Positions 1-7,003 of a DNA stretch of 12,637 nt are shown here, piece after piece. The notes under the pieces are model-generated. The model saw nothing but the letters and a program-made list of their open reading frames with translations, was not told where the DNA came from and did not search any database. How positions within the stretch are numbered: the first letter of the stretch is position 1; every line of letters starts with the position of its first letter. The translations under genes and the position numbers were made by a program. This stretch comes from Thermomicrobiales bacterium (GTDB lineage Bacteria; Chloroflexota; Chloroflexia; Thermomicrobiales; UBA6265): contig JAUJMG010000091.1 in NCBI GenBank assembly GCA_030446955.1, positions 1 through 12,637 on the forward strand. The letters run 5' to 3'.

Positions 1-3000
1 CGGTCGGCTCGGAAGTGGCAGTCGGCGTAGGTGTTGGCGTTGCGGCTTGGGTCGCGGTCGCGGTCGCGGTCGCGGCTGCGGTAGCCGTTGCAGTTGGCTC
101 GTCGAGCGATTGGCTGCTGATCTGCGCTGTGTCGGTGCTGGACGTGCCGAGGGAGAGGATGGCCTGGGCGGAGGTGGTGCCAGCGACACCGACGACCGGA
201 TAGACCCCCGACGCCACCCGGGGCGCGACGAAGGCGCACCGGAAGCTGCCGGTGCTGGTGGTGGTCCCGGAGCAGACCGGAGTGCCGCTGCTGGTCGCGG
301 TGCGGTTCCAGGCAACCGTCACGCCGGTGCTGGCCGGGAAGCCTTGCAACGTCGTGGCGATGGTCGTCCCGGCCGTGGCACTCGTCGGACTGAGACTCAG
401 GCGGGGCAGGACCTGGATCGCGCCCCAAGCTCGGACGCCGCTGGTGAGGCCAACGCCGGTGTAATCGCGCCAGCCGGTGGGCGCCTCCGGCACGGTGATC
501 GTGACGCTGCCGGTGCCGACGGCGTTGGTAGTGGCGGTGCCGAGGAGCGGGCCGGTGGCAGTGAGCCAGGTCAGCTTGACCGACTCGCTCGGCCCGAAGC
601 CCTTGACGGTGACGGTGATGGCACCACCCGGCGGCGCCTGGGTCGGGCTGCGGAGGAGCCGCGGGGTGACGGTGAAGGTGGCCTGAGCTTGACGGCCGCT
701 GGTGGCGCCGCGGGCAATGACCGGATGTGGTCCGCGGATGCTATCCGGGACGGTGAGGGTGAGGGTGATGCCGCCGCTGGTGGAGGCGGTGGTGGAGGTG
801 AAACTGGGGGTGGTGGTGGCGTCCCAGAAGAGGCGGACCGTCTCGCCGGGGGCGAAGCCGGTGCCGGTGAGGGTGGTCGGGCTGCCGACGCCGCCGCTGG
901 CGGTGGCGAGGGTGAGGCTGGCCGAACCGGTCGGGGTGGCCGTGGCGGTGGCAGGTGGGGTGGCCGTCATGGTGGGGGTGGCCGTCGGGGTGGCGGTGCT
1001 GGAGGGGTCATTAAGGTTCGTCGATCCACCGCAGGCGGCGGCAGCGGTTGATGGGTTCTCACCGCTGAGCCAGAGGAAGGTGACGATCACGCCATCGTGC
1101 GCGATTCCGGCGTTGAAGTCGAAGCCCAGGTCGGTCCAGACACCGTCGGCCAAGTCAATCGCTGAGCGGTTGCCGACCTCGTAGCCCTTGTTTGAGATGC
1201 CAATGCCTGAAGGAGCGATTCCGTATCCGGTGTCCAGGCCATTGCGGGACGCGTCGGCGCCCGTGTAACCCTGGCTGAGGATGTTGACCGTGGTGTCGAG
1301 GTTATTCAGCCGGCGCGCCTCGGTCGGATTCCACCAGTCGTCGTTGGTGTACCACGGGCCGACATCCCAAACCGGGGCGACGGCACAGGCGCCGGTGCTC
1401 GGGTTGGTGACCCGCACGAAGCAGTCGGGGCCGCACTCGACCCGCTTGCCCCAGAGCGAGTGAATAGTTCCGGGCGTCAGCCAGGGGCAGGAGGACGAGG
1501 TGCACGCGGGCAGGGCGATGAAGTGGTCATCGGGCACGATGACGTGGCCGTTGGAGGTGGTGCCGCCGACTAGCCCTTCCCGCGTGCCCGTCACGCGGAA
1601 GGTGTCCGGTCCGAGCATGGTTCCGCCATTGACTGGTGTACCGGTACTGGATCCCGTGCCGCCACTACTAATCTGATAACCCGCGCTCGCGGTCACGGCG
1701 CTGCTGGTTGCCACGATCGGGTACGTCGTTCCATTGGTCCCCATCGGCACCGCGAAGGAACAGGTGAACCCGCCACTGCTGCCCACGGTGCCGGAGCAGA
1801 CCGTCGTGCCGGCAGAGGTGCTCGTCTTGTTCCATGCCACCCCGATTGCCTGGCCCGACGGGAACCCTCGAGCGTAGACCGTGGCACTGCTGCCGACGGC
1901 TCCGCCGGCCGGGCTCACGGATATCGTGGCTAAGACGTTGAACGGCGTGCTTGCGGTTCGCCCGCTGGACACGCCTCGGGCATGGAGAATGTGGGCGCCA
2001 TACGGGAGATAGGGGACGGTCGTGTTGACGGTGAATGACCCGCTGGAGTTGGTCGCCTTCGCCTGCCAGGTCGTGGAGGAACCGTCCCACGAAAGGTTGA
2101 CCATCTCGTCGGCCGCGAAGCCGCCGACGGTCACGGCAAGGTTGGTACCGACCTGACCTGTCCTTGGCGCGACCGTAACCGCGGCGGCGCCTGTCACGTC
2201 GATCGTGACGGTCCGCATGATGCCGTTCGCTGCGGTCGCCACCAAGGGGTAGGAGCCCGCGCCTCCAGGAACACTGAACGAGCAAGCGAAGCTGCCGTTC
2301 GTGTCGACAGTACCGGAGCAGACCGTGGTACCGGCGCTGGTGGACGTCTTATTCCAGGCGAAAGTGATGCCCTGGCTAGCTGGGAAACCCGTCACACCAG
2401 CACTTACCGTAGCACCCGCGCTTGGGTTGGTAGGAGTCGCCGAAAAGAGGGGGTCGACCCCCATGTTTCCCCACGCACGCGCGCCACTGGTGAGGCCGAG
2501 GCCCGTATAGTCGTGCCACCCCAAGGGCGCCTCAGGGATCGCGACCGTCACGGATCCGGTCCCCGTGTCATCAGTTTGGGCGGTGCCGAGGATGACACCC
2601 GATTCCGTTTTCCAGGTCAGCTTGACCGACTCGTTGGCTCCAAATCCCCGGGTCGTGACCAGGACGGAAGTACCGGGGACGCCGTTGATGGGAGTGCGGG
2701 CGAGCGTTGGCACGACGGCGAAGGTGGCCTGTGTTTGGCGGCCACTTGTGGTGCCAACGGCGATCACCGCGTGGTTGCCTCGCACGGCGTTGGGGACCGT
2801 GATCGGTACGCTCCACCCACCTGACCCGTCGGCTTTCGTGCTGGTGAGCGCGGTGGACGTGTTGTCCCAGTGGAGCCGGATGGTTTCGCCTGCTGCGTAT
2901 CCGCTGCCAGAGACCGTCACACTCCGGGTCACACCGCCGCTCGTCGGGTTGAGCACCACGCCGAGGGAACCGGGTGTCGTGGTGGCTGCGGGGGTGGCTG

Positions 3001-4054
3001 GCGGTGCCGGCGTAGGTGTTGGTGTGGGAGTGGTTTCAGAAGAGTTGATGAAGATGATCCACTTCGGGCTGGCCGGGCCAGTTCCGGCGGTGTTGCGCGC
3101 GCGGACTTGCCAGGCGATGGACCCATTGGGCAGGGATGGAGTCGTCCAGGATGTGCCAGTCTGCCAGGGACTGGTGATGGCGCCGTCATTGATGAGGACT
3201 TGGTACTCCGCCGCCCCGCTCGCGGCGTTCCACGTCAAGGTTGCCTTGGGGCCGGTGCCAGTCAGGTGGGTACCGTTCGCCGGTCCCGTCAGAACCGGTG
3301 CTGCGGGCGGGGTGCTGCTGCCAACCTGGACATTAGTGGAGTAGATGGTCTGCGCCCGGTGCTGGTTGCGGACGCTCTCCCCGAGAGATGGGAAGTCGTA
3401 GCCGTCCATGTGGTGGTCGTCGGTGAAGGGAACGGCGTTGCGGCTCCAGTTGCCGCCATCGCTGGTCTGCCACAGGGCCACGTGAAGATGTGGCCAGCCG
3501 CCGTTGCCGCCGCCGCCGGGAGGGCTCACCGTACCAAGGTACTGCCCCTGCTTGACCGCTTGGCCAGCCGCCAACCCGGCGGCCAAGTCCGTGTGGAAGT
3601 AGGCGTACGCATAGCCATCACCGAGGTCGATCGACATGCCGCCAAAAGCGGTGTCGATCCATCGGATGACCCCGTTGACGGGTGAGAGCACGGCTTGGCC
3701 AGCGGTATTGCCATCAGCTCGCGCTAGGTCCATCGACCACTTGTACTGATAATGGGCGCGACACGACACCGTATGCGAGGGCTGGTCGGTGAGAGTCGCC
3801 GGATCGCAGTTGTAATGCGTGCCGCCCTCGGTCGGGGATGTGTTGTAGCCCTGACCAACTGTCCACGCCGCTCCGGAGGCAAATGGCATTTTGATGGCAG
3901 TGTGGTTGGCCGCCGCAGGAGGCGCCGGAAATGCCGCCGTCCCTACCAGGAGCACAAGGAGGAGAAGGATGGCGACCCCCATCGTCCGGCGCACGGGGAG
4001 CGCAAAACCAGCAGACCGGGCGGCTGCAACCGCCGGATACCAGAAGCGGGGCAT
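1..4054 (-). CDS. Secreted multidomain cell-wall protein: M23 peptidase, FN3-like domain, Ig-like repeats and RlpA-like barrel (C-terminus cut by window edge)
   Basis: The frame is open from ATG 4054 to base 1 (1351 codons, no stop), so the C-terminus lies outside. GGAG at 4067-4064 sits 9 bases before the ATG. Residues 1-49 form a signal peptide: Arg-rich start, hydrophobic core at about 25-42, then small residues. Residues 95-200 fit a zinc metallopeptidase of the M23/LytM type that cuts peptidoglycan cross-links. Candidate metal and catalytic residues are H101, D109, H154 and the HLH pair H189/H191. Residues 250-337 resemble an FN3-like domain. A Thr/Pro linker (341-360) leads to five Ig-like repeats (362-795). 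Residues about 805-998 look like a double-psi beta-barrel, with H844 and D897 (in WDVGP) matching the RlpA His/Asp pair. A second Thr/Pro linker, three more Ig-like repeats (1043-1303) and a third linker follow. The protein is probably secreted and wall-bound. The M23 call is firm; the barrel call is moderate. Confidence 0.88.
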   Translation of the reverse strand, partial: MPRFWYPAVAAARSAGFALPVRRTMGVAILLLLVLLVGTAAFPAPPAAANHTAIKMPFASGAAWTVGQGYNTSPTEGGTHYNCDPATLTDQPSHTVSCRAHYQYKWSMDLARADGNTAGQAVLSPVNGVIRWIDTAFGGMSIDLGDGYAYAYFHTDLAAGLAAGQAVKQGQYLGTVSPPGGGGNGGWPHLHVALWQTSDGGNWSRNAVPFTDDHHMDGYDFPSLGESVRNQHRAQTIYSTNVQVGSSTPPAAPVLTGPANGTHLTGTGPKATLTWNAASGAAEYQVLINDGAITSPWQTGTSWTTPSLPNGSIAWQVRARNTAGTGPASPKWIIFINSSETTPTPTPTPAPPATPAATTTPGSLGVVLNPTSGGVTRSVTVSGSGYAAGETIRLHWDNTSTALTSTKADGSGGWSVPITVPNAVRGNHAVIAVGTTSGRQTQATFAVVPTLARTPINGVPGTSVLVTTRGFGANESVKLTWKTESGVILGTAQTDDTGTGSVTVAIPEAPLGWHDYTGLGLTSGARAWGNMGVDPLFSATPTNPSAGATVSAGVTGFPASQGITFAWNKTSTSAGTTVCSGTVDTNGSFACSFSVPGGAGSYPLVATAANGIMRTVTIDVTGAAAVTVAPRTGQVGTNLAVTVGGFAADEMVNLSWDGSSTTWQAKATNSSGSFTVNTTVPYLPYGAHILHARGVSSGRTASTPFNVLATISVSPAGGAVGSSATVYARGFPSGQAIGVAWNKTSTSAGTTVCSGTVGSSGGFTCSFAVPMGTNGTTYPIVATSSAVTASAGYQISSGGTGSSTGTPVNGGTMLGPDTFRVTGTREGLVGGTTSNGHVIVPDDHFIALPACTSSSCPWLTPGTIHSLWGKRVECGPDCFVRVTNPSTGACAVAPVWDVGPWYTNDDWWNPTEARRLNNLDTTVNILSQGYTGADASRNGLDTGYGIAPSGIGISNKGYEVGNRSAIDLADGVWTDLGFDFNAGIAHDGVIVTFLWLSGENPSTAAAACGGSTNLNDPSSTATPTATPTMTATPPATATATPTGSASLTLATASGGVGSPTTLTGTGFAPGETVRLFWDATTTPSFTSTTASTSGGITLTLTVPDSIRGPHPVIARGATSGRQAQATFTVTPRLLRSPTQAPPGGAITVTVKGFGPSESVKLTWLTATGPLLGTATTNAVGTGSVTITVPEAPTGWRDYTGVGLTSGVRAWGAIQVLPRLSLSPTSATAGTTIATTLQGFPASTGVTVAWNRTATSSGTPVCSGTTTSTGSFRCAFVAPRVASGVYPVVGVAGTTSAQAILSLGTSSTDTAQISSQSLDEPTATATAAATATATATQAATPTPTPTATSEPT
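50..79 (-). repeat. Short tandem hexamer array (GGTCGC) coding an Ala-Thr linker
   Basis: Four perfect copies of GGTCGC (50-73) and one variant, GGCTGC (74-79), encode alternating Ala-Thr on the minus strand. They lie in the third Thr/Pro/Ala linker of the M23 protein, just before the window edge. Such an array could change length by slippage, altering linker length in steps of two residues without a frameshift. Confidence 0.7.
146..928 (-). repeat. Second A-B-C block of three Ig-like repeats in the M23 protein
   Basis: Three repeats lie at 928-662 (A'), 661-404 (B') and 403-146 (C'), in the same order as the first three repeats at 2971-2189. The B pair shares ESVKLTW, GTGSVT and the DYTG-GLTSG-RAWG pattern. 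The A pair shares GET-RL-WD and TSGRQ-QATF. The C pair shares GFPAS and the VCSG cysteine motif. This is an internal duplication of a unit of about 260 residues. The copies differ widely in codon choice, so the duplication is not recent. Confidence 0.8.
1063..1640 (-). other. RlpA-like double-psi beta-barrel domain within the M23 protein
   Basis: This segment separates the two blocks of Ig-like repeats. It contains VTGTREGLVGG with a following Asn-Gly, then DDHFIALP (H844), a Cys-rich stretch, APVWDVGPW (D897), AIDLADGVW and a closing IVTFLW strand. The order of His before LP, Asp in a D-x-GP motif and a late IDL motif resembles the RlpA/expansin-like double-psi beta-barrel fold, in which the His and Asp are catalytic in lytic transglycosylases. 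At least five cysteines suggest disulfides, consistent with secretion. The enzymatic activity is inferred from this motif order only. It could instead be a non-catalytic wall-binding barrel. Confidence 0.55.
1670..2971 (-). repeat. Five tandem Ig-like repeats (types A-B-C-A-C) within the M23 protein
   Basis: Five coding repeats of 86-88 residues lie at 2971-2708 (A), 2707-2450 (B), 2449-2189 (C), 2188-1928 (A) and 1927-1670 (C). Each has a Gly-Phe turn (GFG, GFP or GFA) about 20 residues in and a Trp about 10 residues later, typical of a bacterial Ig-like or IPT-type beta-sandwich. The A type ends near a TSGR or SSGR motif. The B type carries ESVKLTW and DYTG-GLTSG-RAWG. The C type carries AWN and two cysteines about 12 residues apart (VCSG and F-CSF), probably a disulfide. 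The likely role is a spacer or wall/carbohydrate-binding stalk, which is inferred. Confidence 0.8.
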
Positions 4055-4969
4055 TGCTATGTACTCCGCGGCACCACAGATGCCCCAGTCGGGACCCAGA
4101 CAACGCTTGCCGCGTTCCCTGTCCTGACCGGCTGTCCGGGGAACCGTGCGGACCGCGCCCCGGGCGGGGTGCGGACCCGTTCTCGCGTCGGCACCAGCCT
4201 ACCGACGCGTGGGTGGGCTTCGTTAACAAGCCCATGCAAGCCTACGCCGGTTTATGGGGCGAAGACAATGGCCAATTTGTCACAGGAAGAATGTAGGAGA
4301 ACGGTCTCTATCATCCTCTCCGTGACATAGCTCTAACCGGTCTTTCCGCAGACCGAGGAATCGCTCACCTTGATCTGCGGGCGGGGAGATGCCTTTCGAG
4401 CGGACCGTGACGCGGGTACGCGGTTGCTGACGTTGCGTCGCGCGCGAGAGCGTGCTCGTGGCGTGCCTCATGGCCCCGTGATGATTCACTGCAAGGACGA
4501 GGGCAAGGTCCTGTGCTTCGTTCGTCGGTCACCCCTCCTTGCCACTCGGGGCCGGAACATCGGCAACGATGCTGAGCAGAACCCTGTCCCTCAGGGGCAC
4601 AGCCTGTGGAAGCTCGTTTGCGGTCTTGCCGTCGATGTCGGTAGCCTGGCTCAAGGCGGGCGGGTCCAATTGACCGAATCACTGGGCTTTGCCCATCCAT
4701 AGGTTGGGGCACCGGAAGAGGATCGGTCCGGTCAGTGGAACTGTTTCCGGTCGTTCGACGGGTGAGGTAGGCCGGGCGGTACGAGGCCACCGTTCAGGCG
4801 GGTTCGGGGGCATTGGCCAGGAATGAATGAGCGCAGCAGGCTGGCCCTTGTTCGCCTCCACGCCGCCCTCGTCATTATTCAGAGGAGAGCGCGAGATTGC
4901 ACCAAGGCCGCGGCTTGACGGGCAGGCGGGGATCATGGGACGACGGTACGAAGAGAGGAGGGCGGTGTC
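4055..4969. other. Long stretch without a convincing gene
   Basis: These 915 bases separate the divergent M23 and creatininase genes. The open frames here (for example 4370-4702 plus and 4365-4790 minus) start from weak codons or lack ribosome sites, and their products are rich in Arg, Pro and Gly without recognisable motifs. Visible structure includes an inverted repeat at 4215-4233 (GGGCTT and AAGCCC around GTTAAC) and a GC-rich hairpin at 4153-4174 (CCGCGCCCC against GGGGTGCGG, one G:U pair). Neither is followed by a T run. The left end holds the M23 promoter candidate and the right end the creatininase ribosome site. Confidence 0.55.
4093..4119 (-). promoter_or_regulatory. Candidate ECF-sigma promoter of the M23 gene
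   Basis: Read on the minus strand, GGGAAC (4119-4114) is followed after 18 bases by GTC (4095-4093), preceded by G. This is the usual form of an ECF-type -35 GGAAC and -10 GTC promoter. The -10 element ends 38 bases before the ATG at 4054, leaving room for a short leader with the GGAG ribosome site. The same motif and spacing precede the SIMPL gene. No mapped start is available. Confidence 0.45.
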
Positions 4970-5800
4970 GTGGAGCCAACGCGGGCTGGGTTGACGGGTG
5001 AGGAGGACGCAACGGGGCGCGGAGAAGAGCAGCCATTGTTGCTGGCGAACCTGACGTGGGAGGAGACGCGCGACCGCCTACCGGAGATCGACCTCGTGCT
5101 CATCCCGGTTGGAGCGCACGAGCAGCATGGACCGGGAATTGCCGTCTCGACAGACACCGTCAGTGCAGAGGCCCTGTGCCACGTGGTGGCCGCGCGAGTC
5201 GGGCCGCGGGTGGCGGTTGCGCCCGCGGTGCCCTGGGGCGTCTCCTGGGCACACATGGGGTTTCCAGGCACGATCACGCTGCGACCGGAGACATTAGTTG
5301 CGCTTCTGACCGACGTGATCGCGTCTCTTCATGCGCATGGATTTCAGCGCTTCCTCGTCGTCAACGGCCATGGGGGCAACGCGGCCGCCGTTACGACTGC
5401 TGTGGAGGTCGCGAAGCAGGCGACGAACCCGAAGATGGTCGCAACTGTCTATGGGTACGCCCTCCTAGCCGAACAAGCGGCGGACTTGCTTCCGCAAGGG
5501 GCAGCCGGACACGGTGGGGGTGACGAGGCCGCTGTCGTCATGGTGGTCCGGCCCGACTTAACCCGGCCGGAACGCGCGAGTACGGCTCAACTCACCGGAA
5601 CGCTGGCGGAGACCGCCGGGCTGCTGCGCGCCTACGGCGGAACGCTCGCCCGGCCCTATGCTGAGGTGACCCGAAATGGTGCCACTGGTAATGCCGCTGC
5701 AGCGTCGGCTGAGGCAGGCCGAAAGATCCTCGCCGGTGCTGCAGAGCGACTCGCCGTCATCGTCGAAACCATGGTGCGGGAGAGCGCTGGCGATGCGTGA
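4970..5800 (+). CDS. Creatininase-family metal-dependent amidohydrolase
   Basis: This 276-residue protein matches the creatininase / creatinine amidohydrolase family (PF02633), cytoplasmic metal-dependent hydrolases of amide bonds in small cyclic or formyl substrates. Visible family motifs are GAHEQHGPGIAVSTDT (about 48-63, with E51, H53 and D62 as metal ligands), the WGVSWAHMGFPGTITL segment (89-104), NGHGGN (132-137, H134) and GHGGGDEAAVVM (180-191, E186). The GTG start at 4970 is chosen because AGGAGGG (4956-4962) lies 7 bases upstream. The first 25 residues extend before the usual family start, and total length slightly exceeds the common 240-260. Members include creatininase, MftE peptidase and FAPy/formamide hydrolases. 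No mycofactocin or creatine genes lie nearby, so the substrate cannot be named. The gene appears monocistronic and converges on the rhodanese gene. Confidence 0.9.
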   Translation: MEPTRAGLTGEEDATGRGEEQPLLLANLTWEETRDRLPEIDLVLIPVGAHEQHGPGIAVSTDTVSAEALCHVVAARVGPRVAVAPAVPWGVSWAHMGFPGTITLRPETLVALLTDVIASLHAHGFQRFLVVNGHGGNAAAVTTAVEVAKQATNPKMVATVYGYALLAEQAADLLPQGAAGHGGGDEAAVVMVVRPDLTRPERASTAQLTGTLAETAGLLRAYGGTLARPYAEVTRNGATGNAAAASAEAGRKILAGAAERLAVIVETMVRESAGDA

Positions 5801-5833
5801 TGTCGTGGGCACGCCTCAGCGCAGCCTCAGGAG

Positions 5834-5859
5834 ATCGGAGTGTCGGGCCGGACACCGAA
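5834..5859. terminator. Possible bidirectional hairpin between convergent genes
   Basis: GTGTC (5840-5844) pairs with GACAC (5851-5855) around GGGCCG, and the outer TCG/CGA bases can extend the stem across a bulge. It lies in the 64-base gap between the creatininase and rhodanese stops, where a shared terminator would be expected. No T run follows on either strand, so support is weak. Confidence 0.25.
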
Positions 5860-5864
5860 GAGGC

Positions 5865-6923
5865 TCATGTTGTGGTGCCGGTCGGGTTGGGTGTGCCAGC
5901 TGCATCGGAAGCAAGGGGAGCGATGGGAAGCTCCGGCTTTGACGCCCACTCGGCCCACCCTTGATCGTAAACCCGGACATTGGGGTAGCCGAGCAGGCTC
6001 AGGACCAGCCAGGGCTGGGCAGACTCAACACCGAAACGAGCGTAGATAACGACTTCGCGATCTGGGGTGACCCCAGCCGCGACCAAGAGCGCCATGAGGT
6101 CGTCTGGGGCCTTCAGGCGACCGGCATCATCACGGAGAGTGGCCGTCCACGGCACGGAAACCGCACCCGGGATGCGCCCGATCCGGAGCGAGCCGTTGAG
6201 ATCGTCGCGAGCCTCTTCCTCCGATCGGGCGTCGAAGACGACAACAGATGGGTCGGCGAGGCGACTCTGCAGTTCTCTGGTGCCGATGATGAACCCCGCC
6301 TGGGCCTGAATCTCCATCGGACGGACATCTGGCGCTCGATCGGAATCGCGGCTGATCGGACCGCCAAGCCCTCGCCAAGCCGCGAGGCCGCCATCTAGGA
6401 CCGCGGCCTCCTCATGCCCGAAGTAGCGCAGCGTCCAGACTAGGCGGGCTGCATATCTATTGTTGTCGTTGTCGTAGGCAACGACAATGGTGTCAGAAGT
6501 GATACCGGGTTGGTCTATGTAGCGCTCGCGGGCGTTGGGGTCGTTCCGGTTGGCCAACACGACGCCGTAGACCGGGTAGTAGGGATCCATGGCGTCTTGC
6601 CACCAAGCGTGGATGGCGCCAGGAACGTGTCCTTCGGCGTAGTCACGAGGCGGGGAGAGGTCGAGGATGCGGATATCGACGTCGGGCCGCGTGCGTTGAT
6701 CCCGGAGCCAGGCGGCGTCGATCAGCAGGGGCGGATCGTTGTTGCCGGGAAACGAGGCGACCGGGGCGGGCGGCACGGTGGCCACTGGATTGCCACATCC
6801 GAGGAGGGAAACGACGAGCGAAGCGGCCAGCAGCATCCGCCAGCAGCTGAGTGAGACCAGTGGAGACGTCAGGCGGAGGATCATGGCGTGGAGTCTACAC
6901 GGGGTGGCGTGAAGGACAGGCAT
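5865..6923 (-). CDS. Lipoprotein with two rhodanese domains, both lacking the catalytic cysteine
   Basis: The product has 352 residues. A hydrophobic segment (about 30-41) ends in a lipobox, LLGC, with C43 as the predicted lipidated cysteine, so the mature protein should be anchored outside the membrane. Two rhodanese-like domains follow. The first spans about 66-190, with YAEGHVPGAIHAWW and the LDGGLAAWRG motif. The second spans about 213-332, with VFDARSEEEA, GRIPGAVSVPW and YDQGWAEW. This is the layout of thiosulfate/3-mercaptopyruvate sulfurtransferases, which use a Cys in the second domain. Here that position reads YARFGVES with Ala295 (codon GCT), and the first-domain loop has D151, so no active Cys is visible. 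ATG 6923 has GAAGG 6 bases upstream; ATG 6884 and 6836 are alternatives. A binding or sensory role is possible. It diverges from the HtrA gene across 80 bases. Confidence 0.87.
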   Translation of the reverse strand: MPVLHATPCRLHAMILRLTSPLVSLSCWRMLLAASLVVSLLGCGNPVATVPPAPVASFPGNNDPPLLIDAAWLRDQRTRPDVDIRILDLSPPRDYAEGHVPGAIHAWWQDAMDPYYPVYGVVLANRNDPNARERYIDQPGITSDTIVVAYDNDNNRYAARLVWTLRYFGHEEAAVLDGGLAAWRGLGGPISRDSDRAPDVRPMEIQAQAGFIIGTRELQSRLADPSVVVFDARSEEEARDDLNGSLRIGRIPGAVSVPWTATLRDDAGRLKAPDDLMALLVAAGVTPDREVVIYARFGVESAQPWLVLSLLGYPNVRVYDQGWAEWASKPELPIAPLASDAAGTPNPTGTTT

Positions 6924-7003
6924 TGGGAACCTTCGCGTTGCTGGCTAAGAGGGTTACCGAAGGCACCCGAGGCCATGGTCGCGTTAACGAGGGGACGTAG
7001 TTG
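6924..7003. promoter_or_regulatory. Shared divergent promoter region of the rhodanese and HtrA genes
   Basis: These 80 bases must hold the start signals of two divergent genes. On the plus strand GGGAACC (6925-6931) resembles the ECF -35 seen elsewhere in the window, but the base triplet at the matching -10 distance is GAG (6949-6951), not GTC. GAGGGG (6989-6994) is the ribosome site for HtrA. No clear sigma-70 pair was recognised. Confidence 0.4.

Noticed and set aside
50..79. Hexamer array considered as a CRISPR or regulatory repeat
   Set aside because: The units are six bases without spacers and lie in frame in an Ala-Thr linker, so they are coding low complexity.
47..1051. Long plus-strand frame of 334 codons, Gly/Arg-rich
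   Set aside because: It lies antisense to the repeat and linker region of the M23 protein, and its composition is the expected shadow of Thr/Ala/Gly codons.
4370..4702. Plus-strand open frame of 110 codons
   Set aside because: It begins with TTG, has no ribosome site, and the product shows no recognisable motif or plausible fold pattern.
4365..4790. Minus-strand open frame of 141 codons
   Set aside because: The Arg/Pro/Ser-rich product looks like the antisense reading of GC-rich DNA; no ribosome site or family match was seen.
6925..6951. GGGAACC before HtrA as another ECF promoter
   Set aside because: The triplet 18 bases on is GAG, not GTC, so it does not match the other four sites.
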